A stretch of 64,000 nt of DNA from Millisia brevis NBRC 105863. Its GTDB lineage: Bacteria; Actinomycetota; Actinomycetes; Mycobacteriales; Mycobacteriaceae. The stretch is taken from assembly GCF_001552615.1 (NCBI RefSeq), contig NZ_BCRN01000001.1:541877-605876 (forward strand). The letters run 5' to 3'. Position numbers and translations under genes: made by a program. The notes beneath the pieces were generated by a model. It saw only the letters and a program-made list of their open reading frames with translations. It was not told the origin of the DNA and made no database searches. Shown here one piece after another: positions 17,344-27,920 of the stretch. How positions within the stretch are numbered: position 1 is the first letter of the stretch; each line of letters opens with the position of its first letter.

Positions 17344-17703
17344 ATGACCATCATCGTCGCCGTACCGGACAGCCCGGAGGGTCTGCTGGCACTCTCGACC
17401 GCCGTCGAGGAGGCCAAGGTCTTCCACACCGACCTCGTCGCGGTCAACCTCGCACTGCACAAGATCGACACCGCGGCCCTCGACCCCGCCGTACCGGTCA
17501 CCGTCGTCGAACGCCACGGTCGGCACGATCGCGACCCGGTCGAGGCGGTGCTCGACGAGGTCCGCGACCGGAAGGCCAGCCGCCTGGTCGTCGGCGTCAA
17601 GCGCCGCTCGCCCGTCGGCAAGGCCGTCGTCGGCAGCGTCAGCCAGCGCCTGCTGCTCAACTCGCCGGTCCCGGTCCTGGCAGTCAAGGTGGACGACGAA
17701 TAG
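17344..17703 (+). CDS. Universal stress protein, single domain (copy 1)
   Basis: 119-aa UspA-family protein. MTIIVAVPDSPEGLLAL is the first strand, and the nucleotide-binding pattern G-x-K-rich ... GKAVVGSVSQRLLLNSPVPVLAVK is at residues 80-116. It is shorter than common UspA (about 140-150 aa). Follows the sugar porter by 24 nt and is probably co-transcribed with it, which is unusual. Very like the next gene, so a tandem duplication. Confidence 0.85.
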   Translation: MTIIVAVPDSPEGLLALSTAVEEAKVFHTDLVAVNLALHKIDTAALDPAVPVTVVERHGRHDRDPVEAVLDEVRDRKASRLVVGVKRRSPVGKAVVGSVSQRLLLNSPVPVLAVKVDDE

Positions 17704-17723
17704 GCAAGCCCGACACGTCGATC

Positions 17724-17759
17724 GCGACGGGACCCCGATGGATTCCGGGGTCCCGTCGC
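17724..17759 (+). terminator. Hairpin terminator between the two stress genes
   Basis: A perfect 14-bp stem, GCGACGGGACCCCG (17724-17737) with CGGGGTCCCGTCGC (17746-17759) and an 8-nt loop, 20 nt after the stop. It should end the transporter-usp transcript, leaving the second copy with its own promoter in 17760-17814. Confidence 0.88.
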
Positions 17760-17814
17760 CGCAGTTCGGGGCACTATTGAGGGCATCACCCCGCGGACCT
17801 GTGAGGATCATGCA

Positions 17815-18180
17815 ATGACAATCATCGCTGCCGTGCCGGACAGCCCGGAGGGCATCTGGGCGCTGTCCGCCGGTGTCCGCGAGGCGAAGATCCTCGGTAC
17901 CGACCTCGTCGTGGTCAACCTCGGATTGCGCGCCCTCGACATCGGCGGGCTCGATCAGTCGGTCGCGGTCACCGTCGTCGACCGCACCGGCCGCGACGAT
18001 CGCGACCCGGTCGACGCGGTGCTCGACGAGATCCGCGACCGGAAGGCCACCCGACTGGTCATCGGCGTCAAGCGGCGTTCGGCCGTCGGCAAGGCGCTGC
18101 TCGGCAGTGTCAGCCAGAGCCTGTTGCTCAACTCGCCGGTCCCGGTGCTCGCGGTGAAGGTGGCCGACGGCGACGAATAG
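17815..18180 (+). CDS. Universal stress protein, single domain (copy 2)
   Basis: 121-aa paralogue of the gene at 17344: MTIIAAVPDSPEGIWAL matches the first copy's start, and HDRDPV/DDRDPV, VLDE(I/V)RDRKA and the C-terminal GKALLGSVSQSLLLNSPVPVLAVK are shared. The sequence keeps the G-x9-G(S) nucleotide-binding form. It is cut off from copy 1 by a terminator and therefore probably separately expressed. The role is general stress or nucleotide sensing by family; nothing specific is visible. Confidence 0.85.
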   Translation: MTIIAAVPDSPEGIWALSAGVREAKILGTDLVVVNLGLRALDIGGLDQSVAVTVVDRTGRDDRDPVDAVLDEIRDRKATRLVIGVKRRSAVGKALLGSVSQSLLLNSPVPVLAVKVADGDE

Positions 18181-18232
18181 GGGCCCCGAAAATCCGGCGG
18201 CCGCCCGGGACGTTTCGGGCATACTCGACGGT

Positions 18233-18901
18233 GTGGCAGTCGACGCAGAGCAGCCCGATGGCATTTCCGAAACGTCCGAACCCTCCGGCGAGGTGTTCAT
18301 CCTGTGCATCGTGTACGGGGAGGACGGCTTTCGCCTCTTCGCGCGCGCCGCGGAGCTGTTGAAGCGATCGAACGGCAAGCTGCACACGATCGTGCTCGAT
18401 CCGCGATCGGAGGACTACGACTACGACCGGCAGGTCGAGGACCAGATCTACGGGCGGTTGGCGAAGTCGATCGGCGCCGAAATCTCCTACGTCCGTGAGC
18501 CGATCAGCCACCTGGTGCACATCGTTCGGGATCGGGCGGAGGCGGTCGGGGCGACCCAGGTGATCATCGGCCAGCGCGCCGAGGGGCCGATCAGTCGGCT
18601 GTTCGGCTGGTCGCTCGCCGACGAGCTGTTGCACCTCGTTCCGAACGCCGATCTGCACATCGTGCCGTTCGGTCGGTCGGTCGACCCCGAGGACTGGGAC
18701 TACGACCCGGCGATTCCGGCCTGGTTGGTCGAGACGGAGCCGGGCGTGCGCGAGTTGGTCTTCTCCGAACCGGAACACGGCACCTTCGTCACCGGTCTCT
18801 TCGCCCGGGAGAACGCGACCGACTTCGACCACGGCGTCTTCCTGCACGAGAGCGACGACGAATTCCACGAGTTGCCGATTCACGACGGCCGGGTGGTCTG
18901 A
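18233..18901 (+). CDS. KdpD-type Usp-domain protein
   Basis: 222-aa soluble protein starting at GTG 18233 (MAVDAEQPDGISETSEPSGEVFILCIVYG). Residues about 20-150 resemble the universal-stress domain of KdpD rather than UspA: ATQVIIGQRAEGPISRLFGWSLADELLHLVPNADLHIVPFG is close in pattern to the KdpD form (VIG...SLVDRLLR...DVHVV). The acidic C-terminal 70 residues (FHELPIHDGRVV at the end) match nothing I know. No histidine kinase or membrane part is present. Third Usp-like gene in a row after the transporter. Function unknown. Confidence 0.6.
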   Translation: MAVDAEQPDGISETSEPSGEVFILCIVYGEDGFRLFARAAELLKRSNGKLHTIVLDPRSEDYDYDRQVEDQIYGRLAKSIGAEISYVREPISHLVHIVRDRAEAVGATQVIIGQRAEGPISRLFGWSLADELLHLVPNADLHIVPFGRSVDPEDWDYDPAIPAWLVETEPGVRELVFSEPEHGTFVTGLFARENATDFDHGVFLHESDDEFHELPIHDGRVV

Positions 18902-18935
18902 TCCGGAGGTTCCGCCCGGAAAGTCGGCGTTGTGA

Positions 18936-18949
18936 ACAATGTGCATTGT
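18936..18949. promoter_or_regulatory. Palindrome before the sdh operon
   Basis: ACAATG-TG-CATTGT, with perfect 6-bp arms, 65 nt before the proposed sdhC start, in the only gap upstream of the operon (18902-19013). A likely operator; the regulator is unknown. A TAGCCT box at about 18999-19004 could be the -10 of a leaderless sdhC message. Confidence 0.5.
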
Positions 18950-19013
18950 CGTCGACTACAACACGACACATCTCACATACGCGAGGGCTCGCGGAGGTCT
19001 AGCCTTGGACTCC

Positions 19014-19733
19014 GTGGCGGTCCAAACGAAGGCCACACAGCCCTCTCTCGTGACCGGGGTCCGCGGGACCCGTACGACGATCGCGTTGAAGTTGCTGATG
19101 GCCACAAGCGGCATCGTGTTCATTCTGTTCGTGCTCGCGCATATGTACGGCAATCTCAAAGCCTTTGCGGGGCATGAAGCTTTCAACGACTACGCCCACC
19201 ATCTCCGTGAGATCGGTGAGCCTATCCTTCCCTACGGCGGCGCGCTGTGGATCCTGCGGACGGTGCTGCTGGTCTCGCTGGTAGCCCACGTGACCAGCGC
19301 GATTGTGCTGTGGCGCCGCCGCGCTCGGGCGCGCCCGGTGGCGTACGTCGTCAAACGCAATGTGGGGTCGTCGTTCTCCTCGCGCACGATGCGCTGGGGT
19401 GGGCTGACGCTGCTGCTGTTCATCATCTGGCATCTGCTGAACTTCACCGTCCCGAAGATCAACGTCACCGGTGGTCCGATCGACGATCCGTACGTTCTGC
19501 TGGTCGAGTCCTTCCAGACCTGGTGGCTCACCGTGATCTACCTGGTCGCGATGGTCGCGCTCGGGCTACATCTGCACCACGGCACCTGGAGTTCACTCCA
19601 GACCCTCGGGTGGACCGGCAGCGCGGGTGCGCGGCGTCGCGCCAAGGTGGCCGGCTGGGTGGTCGCGATCGTGATCGCCGGCGGCTTCTCGCTGGTTCCG
19701 TTGGCCGTCCTGTTCGGGATCGTCTCCGTCTGA
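19014..19733 (+). CDS. sdhC: SdhC, succinate dehydrogenase cytochrome b subunit (type B)
   Basis: Single membrane anchor of a trimeric succinate:menaquinone oxidoreductase, binding two haems b. About 239 aa from GTG 19014 (MAVQTKATQPSL); a longer frame from 18939 has no ribosome-binding site. There are five hydrophobic segments, with haem-ligand-type histidines in LAHMYGNLKAF, YAHHLREIG, IIWHLLNF and LHLHHGTWSSLQTLG. No sdhD follows, as expected for type B enzymes. First gene of sdhCAB. Confidence 0.9.
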   Translation: MAVQTKATQPSLVTGVRGTRTTIALKLLMATSGIVFILFVLAHMYGNLKAFAGHEAFNDYAHHLREIGEPILPYGGALWILRTVLLVSLVAHVTSAIVLWRRRARARPVAYVVKRNVGSSFSSRTMRWGGLTLLLFIIWHLLNFTVPKINVTGGPIDDPYVLLVESFQTWWLTVIYLVAMVALGLHLHHGTWSSLQTLGWTGSAGARRRAKVAGWVVAIVIAGGFSLVPLAVLFGIVSV

Positions 19734-19778
19734 ATTCTTTTTTCGTGTACCGACTTCTTCCGCGTACGAGGAGCTGCG

Positions 19779-21811
<2,033 letters not shown>

Positions 21812-21815
<4 letters not shown>

Positions 21816-22570
21816 AATTCACCCTTCGGATCTGGCGCCAACCCGACGCGAACGCCCCCGGCGCGATCGAGGTCTTCGAACTCGACGACATCACCGAGGA
21901 CATGAGCTTCCTCGAGATGCTCGACGTGCTCAACGAGCGGCTCAACGGGGAGGGGGTCGACCCGGTCGCCTTCGACTCCGACTGCCGCGAGGGCATCTGC
22001 GGGACGTGCAGCCTGATGATCAACGGGCAACCGCACGGGCCGGAGACCACGACGAGTTGCCAGCTGCATATGCGTTCGTTCCACGACGGCGACTCGATCA
22101 CCATCGAACCGTGGCGGGCGGCGGCGTTCCCGATCCTCAAGGACCTGTGCTGTGACCGTAGCGCCTTCGACCGCATCATCGAGTCCGGCGGGTTCATCTC
22201 GGTCAACACCGGTTCCGCGCCGGAGGCCAACGCCGCACCGGTCGACCACCCGGACGCGACCCGCGCCTTCGACTTCGCCACCTGCATTGGCTGCGGCGCC
22301 TGCGTCGCCGCCTGCCCGAACGGTTCGGCCTCGCTCTTCGTCGGGGCGAAGGTCAGCCAATTGGGGCTACTGCCGCAGGGGCAACCGGAACGCCCGACCC
22401 GGGTGGTCGGGATGGTCGCGCAGGCCGACCACGAGGGCTTCGGGAGCTGCACCAACATCGGCGAGTGCGCCTCCGCCTGCCCAAAGGAGATCCCGCTGGA
22501 CGTGATATCGCTGCTCAACAAGGACATGCGCTGGTCGATCACCCGCTGGGGCAACCCGATCGGGCGGTGA
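21812..22570 (+). CDS. sdhB: SdhB, succinate dehydrogenase iron-sulfur subunit
   Basis: 252-aa subunit passing electrons from FAD to the membrane quinone. It starts at GTG 21812 ([14 protein letters not shown]), overlapping the sdhA stop (GTGA). All cluster ligands are present: [2Fe-2S] in [16 protein letters not shown] with a later TTSC; [4Fe-4S] and [3Fe-4S] in [14 protein letters not shown] and [16 protein letters not shown]. The extra CxxC/Cx pattern and length agree with menaquinone-type enzymes. Confidence 0.95.
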
Positions 22571-22645
22571 TCCGACAAACCCGACCCGGCAAGCCCCGAT
22601 CCGACAGGCCCCGATCCAGCAGCGCTGTGCCCTACTCTGGGCGCG

Positions 22646-23422
22646 GTGGATCTCCGGTTCTGGACCCGTGCGTCGGACTCCCCGTGGATCGACAACGTCT
22701 GGACATGTACGAGTGACGATGTCGCCGATATGACGTCGGTCGCCGGTGAGACCTGGGGTCTGGTGTTCTGGCAGCAGGGCGGTGCCGGTTTCGCGGCCGT
22801 CACCGGCCCGGAGAGCCGTACCGGGACGGCGCCGGTACCGGAGGGCGCGGCGTTTGTCGGCATCGAGTTCGCCCTGGGCACGTCTCTGCGGATCGCGTCC
22901 ACTCCGGCGCTGGTGGACGGCGGGATCACGTTGCCCGACACCACAACCCGAGGATTCCGGCTCGACGGGCGTTGGTGGGAGACGCCGGGGGCCGACGACG
23001 CCGAGGCCCTGGTGTCTCGTCTCGTCGCTCAGGGGGTGATCGAGCGGGATCCGGTGGTCGCGGACATCCTCGCGGGGCGGCCGGTCGGATTGACGGACCG
23101 GTCCTTCGAGCGCCGGTTCCGCGCCGCGACCGGGCTGACGCGCGGTGGTGTGCGCCAGATCGTTCGTGCCCGGACGGCCGCCGTGGACCTGATGAACGGT
23201 GACGACGTCGCCCGCGTCGTCGACCGGCACGGCTTCTACGACGAGCCGCACCTGGCCCGCGCCCTCCGGCGCTTCGTTGGACGTACCGCGAGCGCGCTGC
23301 GGGACGGCCGTGGCGGGGCGATCGCCCTCGACCCGGGGCCCGTGCGGGATTCGGATCAGCGCACGACGTCGTACACCAGTTTGACCACGCCATTGGAGTA
23401 CGCCGCACAATCGCGCAGGTGA
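22646..23422 (+). CDS. AraC-family transcriptional regulator
   Basis: 258-aa protein from GTG 22646 (MDLRFWTRASDSPWIDNVW). The N-terminal 150 residues resemble the DUF6597-like sensing domain of some AraC regulators. The C-terminal HTH is LTDRSFERRFRAATGLTRGGVRQIVRARTAA followed by VARVVDRHGFYDEPHLARALRRFVG, the two-helix AraC pattern. A TACTCT box 7 nt upstream suggests a leaderless message. The last 67 nt overlap the convergent DHFR-like gene, so both cannot be freely transcribed to their ends at once. That gene may be its target. Confidence 0.8.
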   Translation: MDLRFWTRASDSPWIDNVWTCTSDDVADMTSVAGETWGLVFWQQGGAGFAAVTGPESRTGTAPVPEGAAFVGIEFALGTSLRIASTPALVDGGITLPDTTTRGFRLDGRWWETPGADDAEALVSRLVAQGVIERDPVVADILAGRPVGLTDRSFERRFRAATGLTRGGVRQIVRARTAAVDLMNGDDVARVVDRHGFYDEPHLARALRRFVGRTASALRDGRGGAIALDPGPVRDSDQRTTSYTSLTTPLEYAAQSRR

Positions 23423-23931
23423 AGGCTCGTGCGACCGGGTTCGGTGAGGTCGAAGGCCCGCTTTCCCGCGCCCAGCAGGAACGGGAACATCAACAGGTTG
23501 TAGCGGTCGATCAGACCGGCGCCGCCGAGGCGTCGGCCCAGTTCGGCGCTGCCGTGGATGAAGATGGTCCCGCCATCCTGCTCCTTGAGCGCGGCGACGT
23601 CCGCGGTCGATCGCAGAATTGTTGTCGGTCCCCAGCCGTCGACGAGGACGTCGTCGGTGAGCGTCTCGGAGACCACGTACTTCGGCAGATCCTTGTAGGC
23701 CGCGTGATCCTCCGATGCCGGCCATACGCTCGCGAAAGCCTGGTAGCTGCGGCGGCCGAACATCAGGGCGGTGGTGTCCCCGAGTTCCTCACCCTTGAGG
23801 GAGTAGGCCTCCGGGACGAACTCGGTGTCGAAGACCCAACCGCCGCCGGGATGGCCCTCGACGGTACCGCCGGGTGAGTCGACGACGCCGTCGAGCGTGA
23901 TGAATCCGGTGTAAACGATCTCGCGTGCCAC
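23356..23931 (-). CDS. RibD C-terminal / dihydrofolate reductase-like protein
   Basis: 191-aa member of the DHFR-like RibD_C family (YyaP/YwjB type). MAREIVYTGFITLDGVVDSPGG at the start, MFGRRSYQAFASVWP, PKYVVSETL and the C-terminal half with GGTIFIHGSAELGRRL and LIDRYNLLMFPFLLGAGKRAF are typical. A soluble NADPH-type reductase; the substrate is unknown and it is probably not a true DHFR or a riboflavin enzyme. Often paired with AraC or MarR regulators, both of which flank it here. Confidence 0.85.
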   Translation of the reverse strand: MAREIVYTGFITLDGVVDSPGGTVEGHPGGGWVFDTEFVPEAYSLKGEELGDTTALMFGRRSYQAFASVWPASEDHAAYKDLPKYVVSETLTDDVLVDGWGPTTILRSTADVAALKEQDGGTIFIHGSAELGRRLGGAGLIDRYNLLMFPFLLGAGKRAFDLTEPGRTSLHLRDCAAYSNGVVKLVYDVVR

Positions 23932-24107
23932 AGTGCGCTCCTCGATGCGGGTGGGTCTGCTTCGTCCGTGGGCGTGGCCGTCGCCCGAACGAACACTAGG
24001 GGCTGGGCCCGGCGCCCGTCTTGGACGGAACCGACATCGGTTCGAGTGCCGTCGGGGTCCGTCGGCTCATCCGATCCGCGGCCCAGTCGGCGCATTTCCC
24101 GGTGCGT

Positions 24108-24560
24108 TTACCAGTGCCAGGCGTCCCCGCCGACATTGCGGATCACCCGCTGGAGCACCGTGATCGTCGTGGCGTATTCGTCGTCCGAGATCCCGAGGCG
24201 GCGTTCCGCGTCCAGGTCTTGTTGGGCCTGCGCGGCGGCGCGGAAGCGTTCGCGGCCGGCATCGGTGGCGACCACCAAGTCACCGTCGCGACGCACCCAG
24301 TGTTTGTCGGCGGCGGTGTCGATCGCCTCGCGGATGACGGTGTCCGACTCGTTTGGGCCGATGATCGCGACCATGTCGTCCCGCGACATCCCGTCGGGGT
24401 GCAGCGACAGTTGGTGCAGCACCCACCATTGCGGCTGACTGACCCCGAGCTCGGCGAGTCTGCCGCGGGTGCGCCTGCGGATGGCGTCACCGGCCCGCGC
24501 CGTCCAGAAGCCGATCGGTTGCTGAAGGGGTGGCTGCATGTCCGGGCGTGTACTCGTCAT
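24108..24560 (-). CDS. MarR-like winged-helix regulator
   Basis: About 150 aa from ATG 24560 (MTSTRPDMQPPLQQ); an ATG 27 nt further up is possible. Pattern: PIGFWTARAGDAIRRRTRGRLAELGVSQPQWWVLHQLSLHPDGMSRDDMVAIIG followed by a wing VRRDGDLVVATDAGRERFR, that is the MarR fold. The dimerisation helices are at both ends. It lies 47 nt downstream of the alpha/beta hydrolase gene on the same strand; it may regulate the DHFR-like or the hydrolase gene. Confidence 0.75.
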   Translation of the reverse strand: MTSTRPDMQPPLQQPIGFWTARAGDAIRRRTRGRLAELGVSQPQWWVLHQLSLHPDGMSRDDMVAIIGPNESDTVIREAIDTAADKHWVRRDGDLVVATDAGRERFRAAAQAQQDLDAERRLGISDDEYATTITVLQRVIRNVGGDAWHW

Positions 24561-24634
24561 CGGCCCACGGTAAAAGCTCATGCGCACTTCAGGTCAACAG
24601 CGCTTCAGGTCAACAGGGCCCCCGCCGATTCCGT

Positions 24635-25690
24635 CTAGCGGACAGCCCGTTCCACCAGATCGGTCAGCGCCTCGACGACCTCGGCCGGGCGTTCCAGATG
24701 CGGCGAGTGGCCGACACCGGCGAGGGCGAGCTCGGTGACGACCCCACCCTTGTCGGTGTAGCTGTTCAGCACCGACCGGGTCTGGCTGATCATCGGCTGG
24801 GAAGGCGCGACCCCGTCACCCGGCCAACCGGGGATGATGCCGACCCGGCCGAGGGTGTTCAGGTCGAAGTAGGAGTCGTCCGACACGATCGCGTCCGCGT
24901 CCCCGTGAATCCAGAGCACCGGCGGTTTGCCGTCGATGTCGACGATGCCGGTCAGGTCGCAGTACTTCGGGGCCATCGTGTTGAGCACGCCGCGGGCGCC
25001 GGCGGCGAAGGCCGGCCAGTTCGCCGAAGCCGCGGCGTCGCCGGGGTAGTTGTCCGGTCCGGTGACGGTGCTGAGCATCGATTCGACCCAGACGTCCTCG
25101 TTCGGGTCGACGTGGCCCGCGGCCACATAGGAGGCGCGAAAGACGCTGCGCGGCGAGGTCGGTGCGTCGGCGGTGAGGTCCTTGGCGGCCAGCCGCGCGA
25201 CGAAGTCCGGGTTGGCGCCGCCCGCCCCGGTGCCGGCGTCGTCGTCGGTGAGCCGGCGGCCGTCCGATGCGGTACCGCCGAAGCCGTAGGGCGAGACCGG
25301 GGCGATCAGCGCGAGCCCCGCGACCAGGTCCGGCCGATCGAGCAGGGTCTGCATCACCACGCCGCCGCCCATGCTCCAGCCGACGAGCACCGCGCGGGTG
25401 ATCTCGAGGGCATCGAGGGTGGCCGCCACATCGTCGGCGAAGTCGCGCAGCCCGCGCGACGCGTCGACCGGGGCGACCTCGGTGTCGCCGAAGCCGCGCA
25501 GATCGATCGCATAGCTCGGGCCCGCGAGGGCGAGCATCGTCGGTTGCCAGAACAGTGCGGAGGACACATTGCCGTGCACAAACACCACGGGAGTCGCTTC
25601 CGCGGAAGGAGTTTCGCGAACCAGGACGTTGACGTCGAGACCGGGGGTGGCGACGGTCCGGGCGGCGATGCCCGGGAACAGGGTGCTCAC
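24635..25690 (-). CDS. Alpha/beta-fold hydrolase
   Basis: 351-aa soluble hydrolase. The oxyanion region is VVFVHGNVSSALFW, the nucleophile elbow GWSMGGGVV (serine, about residue 116), the acid residue in LWIHGDADAIV and the catalytic histidine in GVGHSPHLERPAEVVEALTDL. No signal peptide. An insertion with NPDFVARLAAKDLTADAPTSPRSVFRASYV forms the lid. The substrate is unknown: esterase, lactonase and haloalkane-type activities are all possible. A 118-bp gap separates it from the response regulator gene. Confidence 0.85.
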   Translation of the reverse strand: MSTLFPGIAARTVATPGLDVNVLVRETPSAEATPVVFVHGNVSSALFWQPTMLALAGPSYAIDLRGFGDTEVAPVDASRGLRDFADDVAATLDALEITRAVLVGWSMGGGVVMQTLLDRPDLVAGLALIAPVSPYGFGGTASDGRRLTDDDAGTGAGGANPDFVARLAAKDLTADAPTSPRSVFRASYVAAGHVDPNEDVWVESMLSTVTGPDNYPGDAAASANWPAFAAGARGVLNTMAPKYCDLTGIVDIDGKPPVLWIHGDADAIVSDDSYFDLNTLGRVGIIPGWPGDGVAPSQPMISQTRSVLNSYTDKGGVVTELALAGVGHSPHLERPAEVVEALTDLVERAVR

Positions 25691-25807
25691 GCGTTCACCG
25701 TAGCGTGGTTGGGCGCCGTCGATCAGGTCTCGCCGAAACCGTCCTCGATGGCCGCCGCGATGGCCGCGACCGGCGTCATTCGTGCGGGGTCCGGCGGGGC
25801 GACGGTT

Positions 25808-26488
25808 CTAGAGGAGCGAGGCCTCTCCGGCTCGGGTGATCACCTCGACGCGGTTGCGGGCGCCGAGTTTGTGCATGGCGGACTGCAGGTAGGTCTTCAC
25901 CGTATTGCGGGTCACCGACATCTCGACGGCGATTTCCGGGTTGGTACGACCGGTGGCGACCAGGCGGATCACCTCGTACTCGCGGCGGGTCAGGTGGTAT
26001 TCGGCAAGCCGATCGCGCAGCGTCAGATCCGGCCGGGTCCCGAGCCTCGGGTCGAAGACCCGGCGACCGGCCACCACCTCGCGCAGGGCCGCCGGCAGAT
26101 CGGCCGTCGCGGAGTCCTTGACCAGGCAGCCGTCGATTCCCGCCTCGAGCACCGGCTGCAGCAGGGTGTGCTGGGGGTGGGCGGTGAAGACGATGATCTT
26201 CGGTTCGGGTCGCCGCGTCCGCAGGGCGCGCACCAATTCGGCCGGATCGGTGTCGGGCATCCGCAGGTCGAGCAGCACGACGTCGATCGGTGCGACCGCC
26301 GTGGACACCCACCGCACCGCCTCGGCGCCGGTACAGGCCGTCGCCACGACCTCCAGGTCGGGATGCGGATCGAGCAACAACCGGACCCCGGCGGTGACGA
26401 TCGGGTGGTCGTCGACCACCAGGACGCGGATCGGCTGGTCGGCACTATCCGCCGTCGTCGCACGATTCGTCGCACCCACGCCGCTCAT
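25808..26488 (-). CDS. Response regulator, NarL/LuxR family
   Basis: 226-aa DNA-binding response regulator, partner of the kinase it overlaps by 4 nt (ATGA). The receiver domain covers residues 20-140, with acidic pocket VVDDHP, phospho-acceptor D74 in VLLDLRMP and lysine in GCLVKDSA. The C-terminal LuxR HTH is YHLTRREYEVIRLVATGRTNPEIAVEMSVTRNTVKTYLQSAMHKLG. The start is at ATG 26488 (MSGVGATNRATTADSADQ); the 72 codons open before it belong to the kinase. Confidence 0.92.
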   Translation of the reverse strand: MSGVGATNRATTADSADQPIRVLVVDDHPIVTAGVRLLLDPHPDLEVVATACTGAEAVRWVSTAVAPIDVVLLDLRMPDTDPAELVRALRTRRPEPKIIVFTAHPQHTLLQPVLEAGIDGCLVKDSATADLPAALREVVAGRRVFDPRLGTRPDLTLRDRLAEYHLTRREYEVIRLVATGRTNPEIAVEMSVTRNTVKTYLQSAMHKLGARNRVEVITRAGEASLL

Positions 26489-27726
26489 TGTGATGGAGGG
26501 GATGGTCGGGCGGGGGTGCTTTCGACCGGTCGAGGGGGCGGTTGGTCGATCGGCATCCAGATGCGGACGGTCGTGCCGTCCTGGTCGCCGACCACCGAGA
26601 ACCGGCCGCCGAGACGTTCGACGCGTTCGGCGCTCTGCACCACACCCAAACCGTCGCGTGCCTTCCGTTCGTCGCCGGCGCCGATGCCGATACCGTCGTC
26701 GCACACCGCGATCCGGATGCCGCCGTCGCCGACCCCGATCGATACGACCACCGAGCCGGCCGCGGCGTGCTTCTCGACGTTGAGCAACGCTTCGCGCGTC
26801 ACGGCCACCACGGCCCGGGCGCGTGCGTCGTCGAGTGCGGGCAGCTCGGACAACAGGACCAACCGTGCCGGGGTGCCGCTGCGCGCTGCGAACGCCTCCA
26901 GGTCGGACCGCAGCGTGACCGGCAGGTCGAGGTGCGGTTCCGCCCCGTGCAGGGCGCTGAGCGACTCGCGCAGGGTCGCCGACGCCCGATCCAATTGCGC
27001 TTCGATGCTGCGCAGACGTTCGATCAGCACCGCGGAGTCCTGCCCCATCGGGTCGAGCCCGTCGCAGTCGCCCAGGGCGTTGCGGATTTGGACGCCGATG
27101 GTGAACAGCGAGGCGCCCAGGTTGTCGTGCAGTTCGTCGGCCATCCGTCGACGCTCCGCGCGCAGCGCGACCTCGGTCTGCGCCCGTGCCCGTTCCGCGA
27201 TGTGCAGCCGCGTGGCGGCGACGGTTCCGAGTGTCTCCACTTCACGGACCACCCGGTCCCCGAATTCCGCCGGCTCGCGCATCGCGCCCCACACCACACC
27301 GACCACGGCACCCGCGTGCAGCATCGGCACGGCGAATGTCCCACGGATGCCCTCCGCGAGGACCGGCCCGTCGAAATCGTGAGTGATCGTGCGGGACGCG
27401 CCGTAGTCGGGGATGCGCACCGGGGCACGTTCGGCCATCGCCCGCCCACCGAGGCCCAGACCGGACCGGATGCGCAAGCCGATCAGATGCGGTCCGAGCA
27501 GCCCGTTCGCCGATCGGATCACGATCAGGTCCTCCGCCTCGACCGGCGCGGCGAAACCGCATTCGACGCCGGCCACCGCCAACACCCGTCGATTGAGGTC
27601 CTCGAGGGCGACGCGCCGGTCGAGCAGCGCGAAGGTCTCGTGGTATTCCCCGGCCAGCTCCGCGAGCAGATGGGCGGATTCGCGCGCCTCGTCCCGCACT
27701 CGTCGTTGCCCGCGCTGCATCGCCAT
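26485..27726 (-). CDS. GAF-domain sensor histidine kinase (NarL-type partner)
   Basis: 413-aa cytoplasmic sensor kinase, no transmembrane helices. It starts at ATG 27726 (MAMQRGQRRVRDEARES) with GAGAAGG just before; open sequence further up is promoter. A GAF domain fills about residues 25-175 (HETFALLDRRVALEDLNRR; then ESPV-like VRIPDYGASRTITHDF and FAVPMLHAGAVVGVVWGA). The HisKA_3 phospho-acceptor is H200 in MADELHDNLGASLF, followed by an HATPase domain (LNVEKHAAAGSV, DDGIGIG). It resembles LuxR-type sensors of redox, gas or aromatic ligands. Divergent from the acyl-CoA ligase gene, a plausible target. Confidence 0.9.
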   Translation of the reverse strand: MAMQRGQRRVRDEARESAHLLAELAGEYHETFALLDRRVALEDLNRRVLAVAGVECGFAAPVEAEDLIVIRSANGLLGPHLIGLRIRSGLGLGGRAMAERAPVRIPDYGASRTITHDFDGPVLAEGIRGTFAVPMLHAGAVVGVVWGAMREPAEFGDRVVREVETLGTVAATRLHIAERARAQTEVALRAERRRMADELHDNLGASLFTIGVQIRNALGDCDGLDPMGQDSAVLIERLRSIEAQLDRASATLRESLSALHGAEPHLDLPVTLRSDLEAFAARSGTPARLVLLSELPALDDARARAVVAVTREALLNVEKHAAAGSVVVSIGVGDGGIRIAVCDDGIGIGAGDERKARDGLGVVQSAERVERLGGRFSVVGDQDGTTVRIWMPIDQPPPRPVESTPARPSPPSQ

Positions 27727-27768
27727 CACCTTCTCGTTTCGGTCGGCTCGCCACCGAACGTCGGTGGG

Positions 27769-27830
27769 TACCCCCAGCGGCGAATCTGCGCGCGCTGCCT
27801 GTGGCGGGAATCCCTCTCCGAATGGGGGTA
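27769..27830. promoter_or_regulatory. TACCCCC / GGGGGTA inverted repeat between kinase and ligase genes
   Basis: TACCCCC (27769-27775) and GGGGGTA (27824-27830) face each other 48 nt apart in the 194-bp divergent gap. NarL-type regulators bind paired heptamers beginning TAC, so these could be sites for the adjacent regulator. This is a suggestion from symmetry only. Confidence 0.3.
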
Positions 27831-27920
27831 TGACGGCCGACACATTCGAGGGACGGTCGGTGCGAGCCGACACGCATCCCGGCGATGCCGCGTCACCGAC
27901 CTCGAAGGATCGAGCCGACC

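Noticed and set aside
15901..18387. 828-codon minus-strand frame across iolT and the usp genes
   Set aside because: Asp/Arg/Gln-rich antisense reading of strong plus-strand genes.
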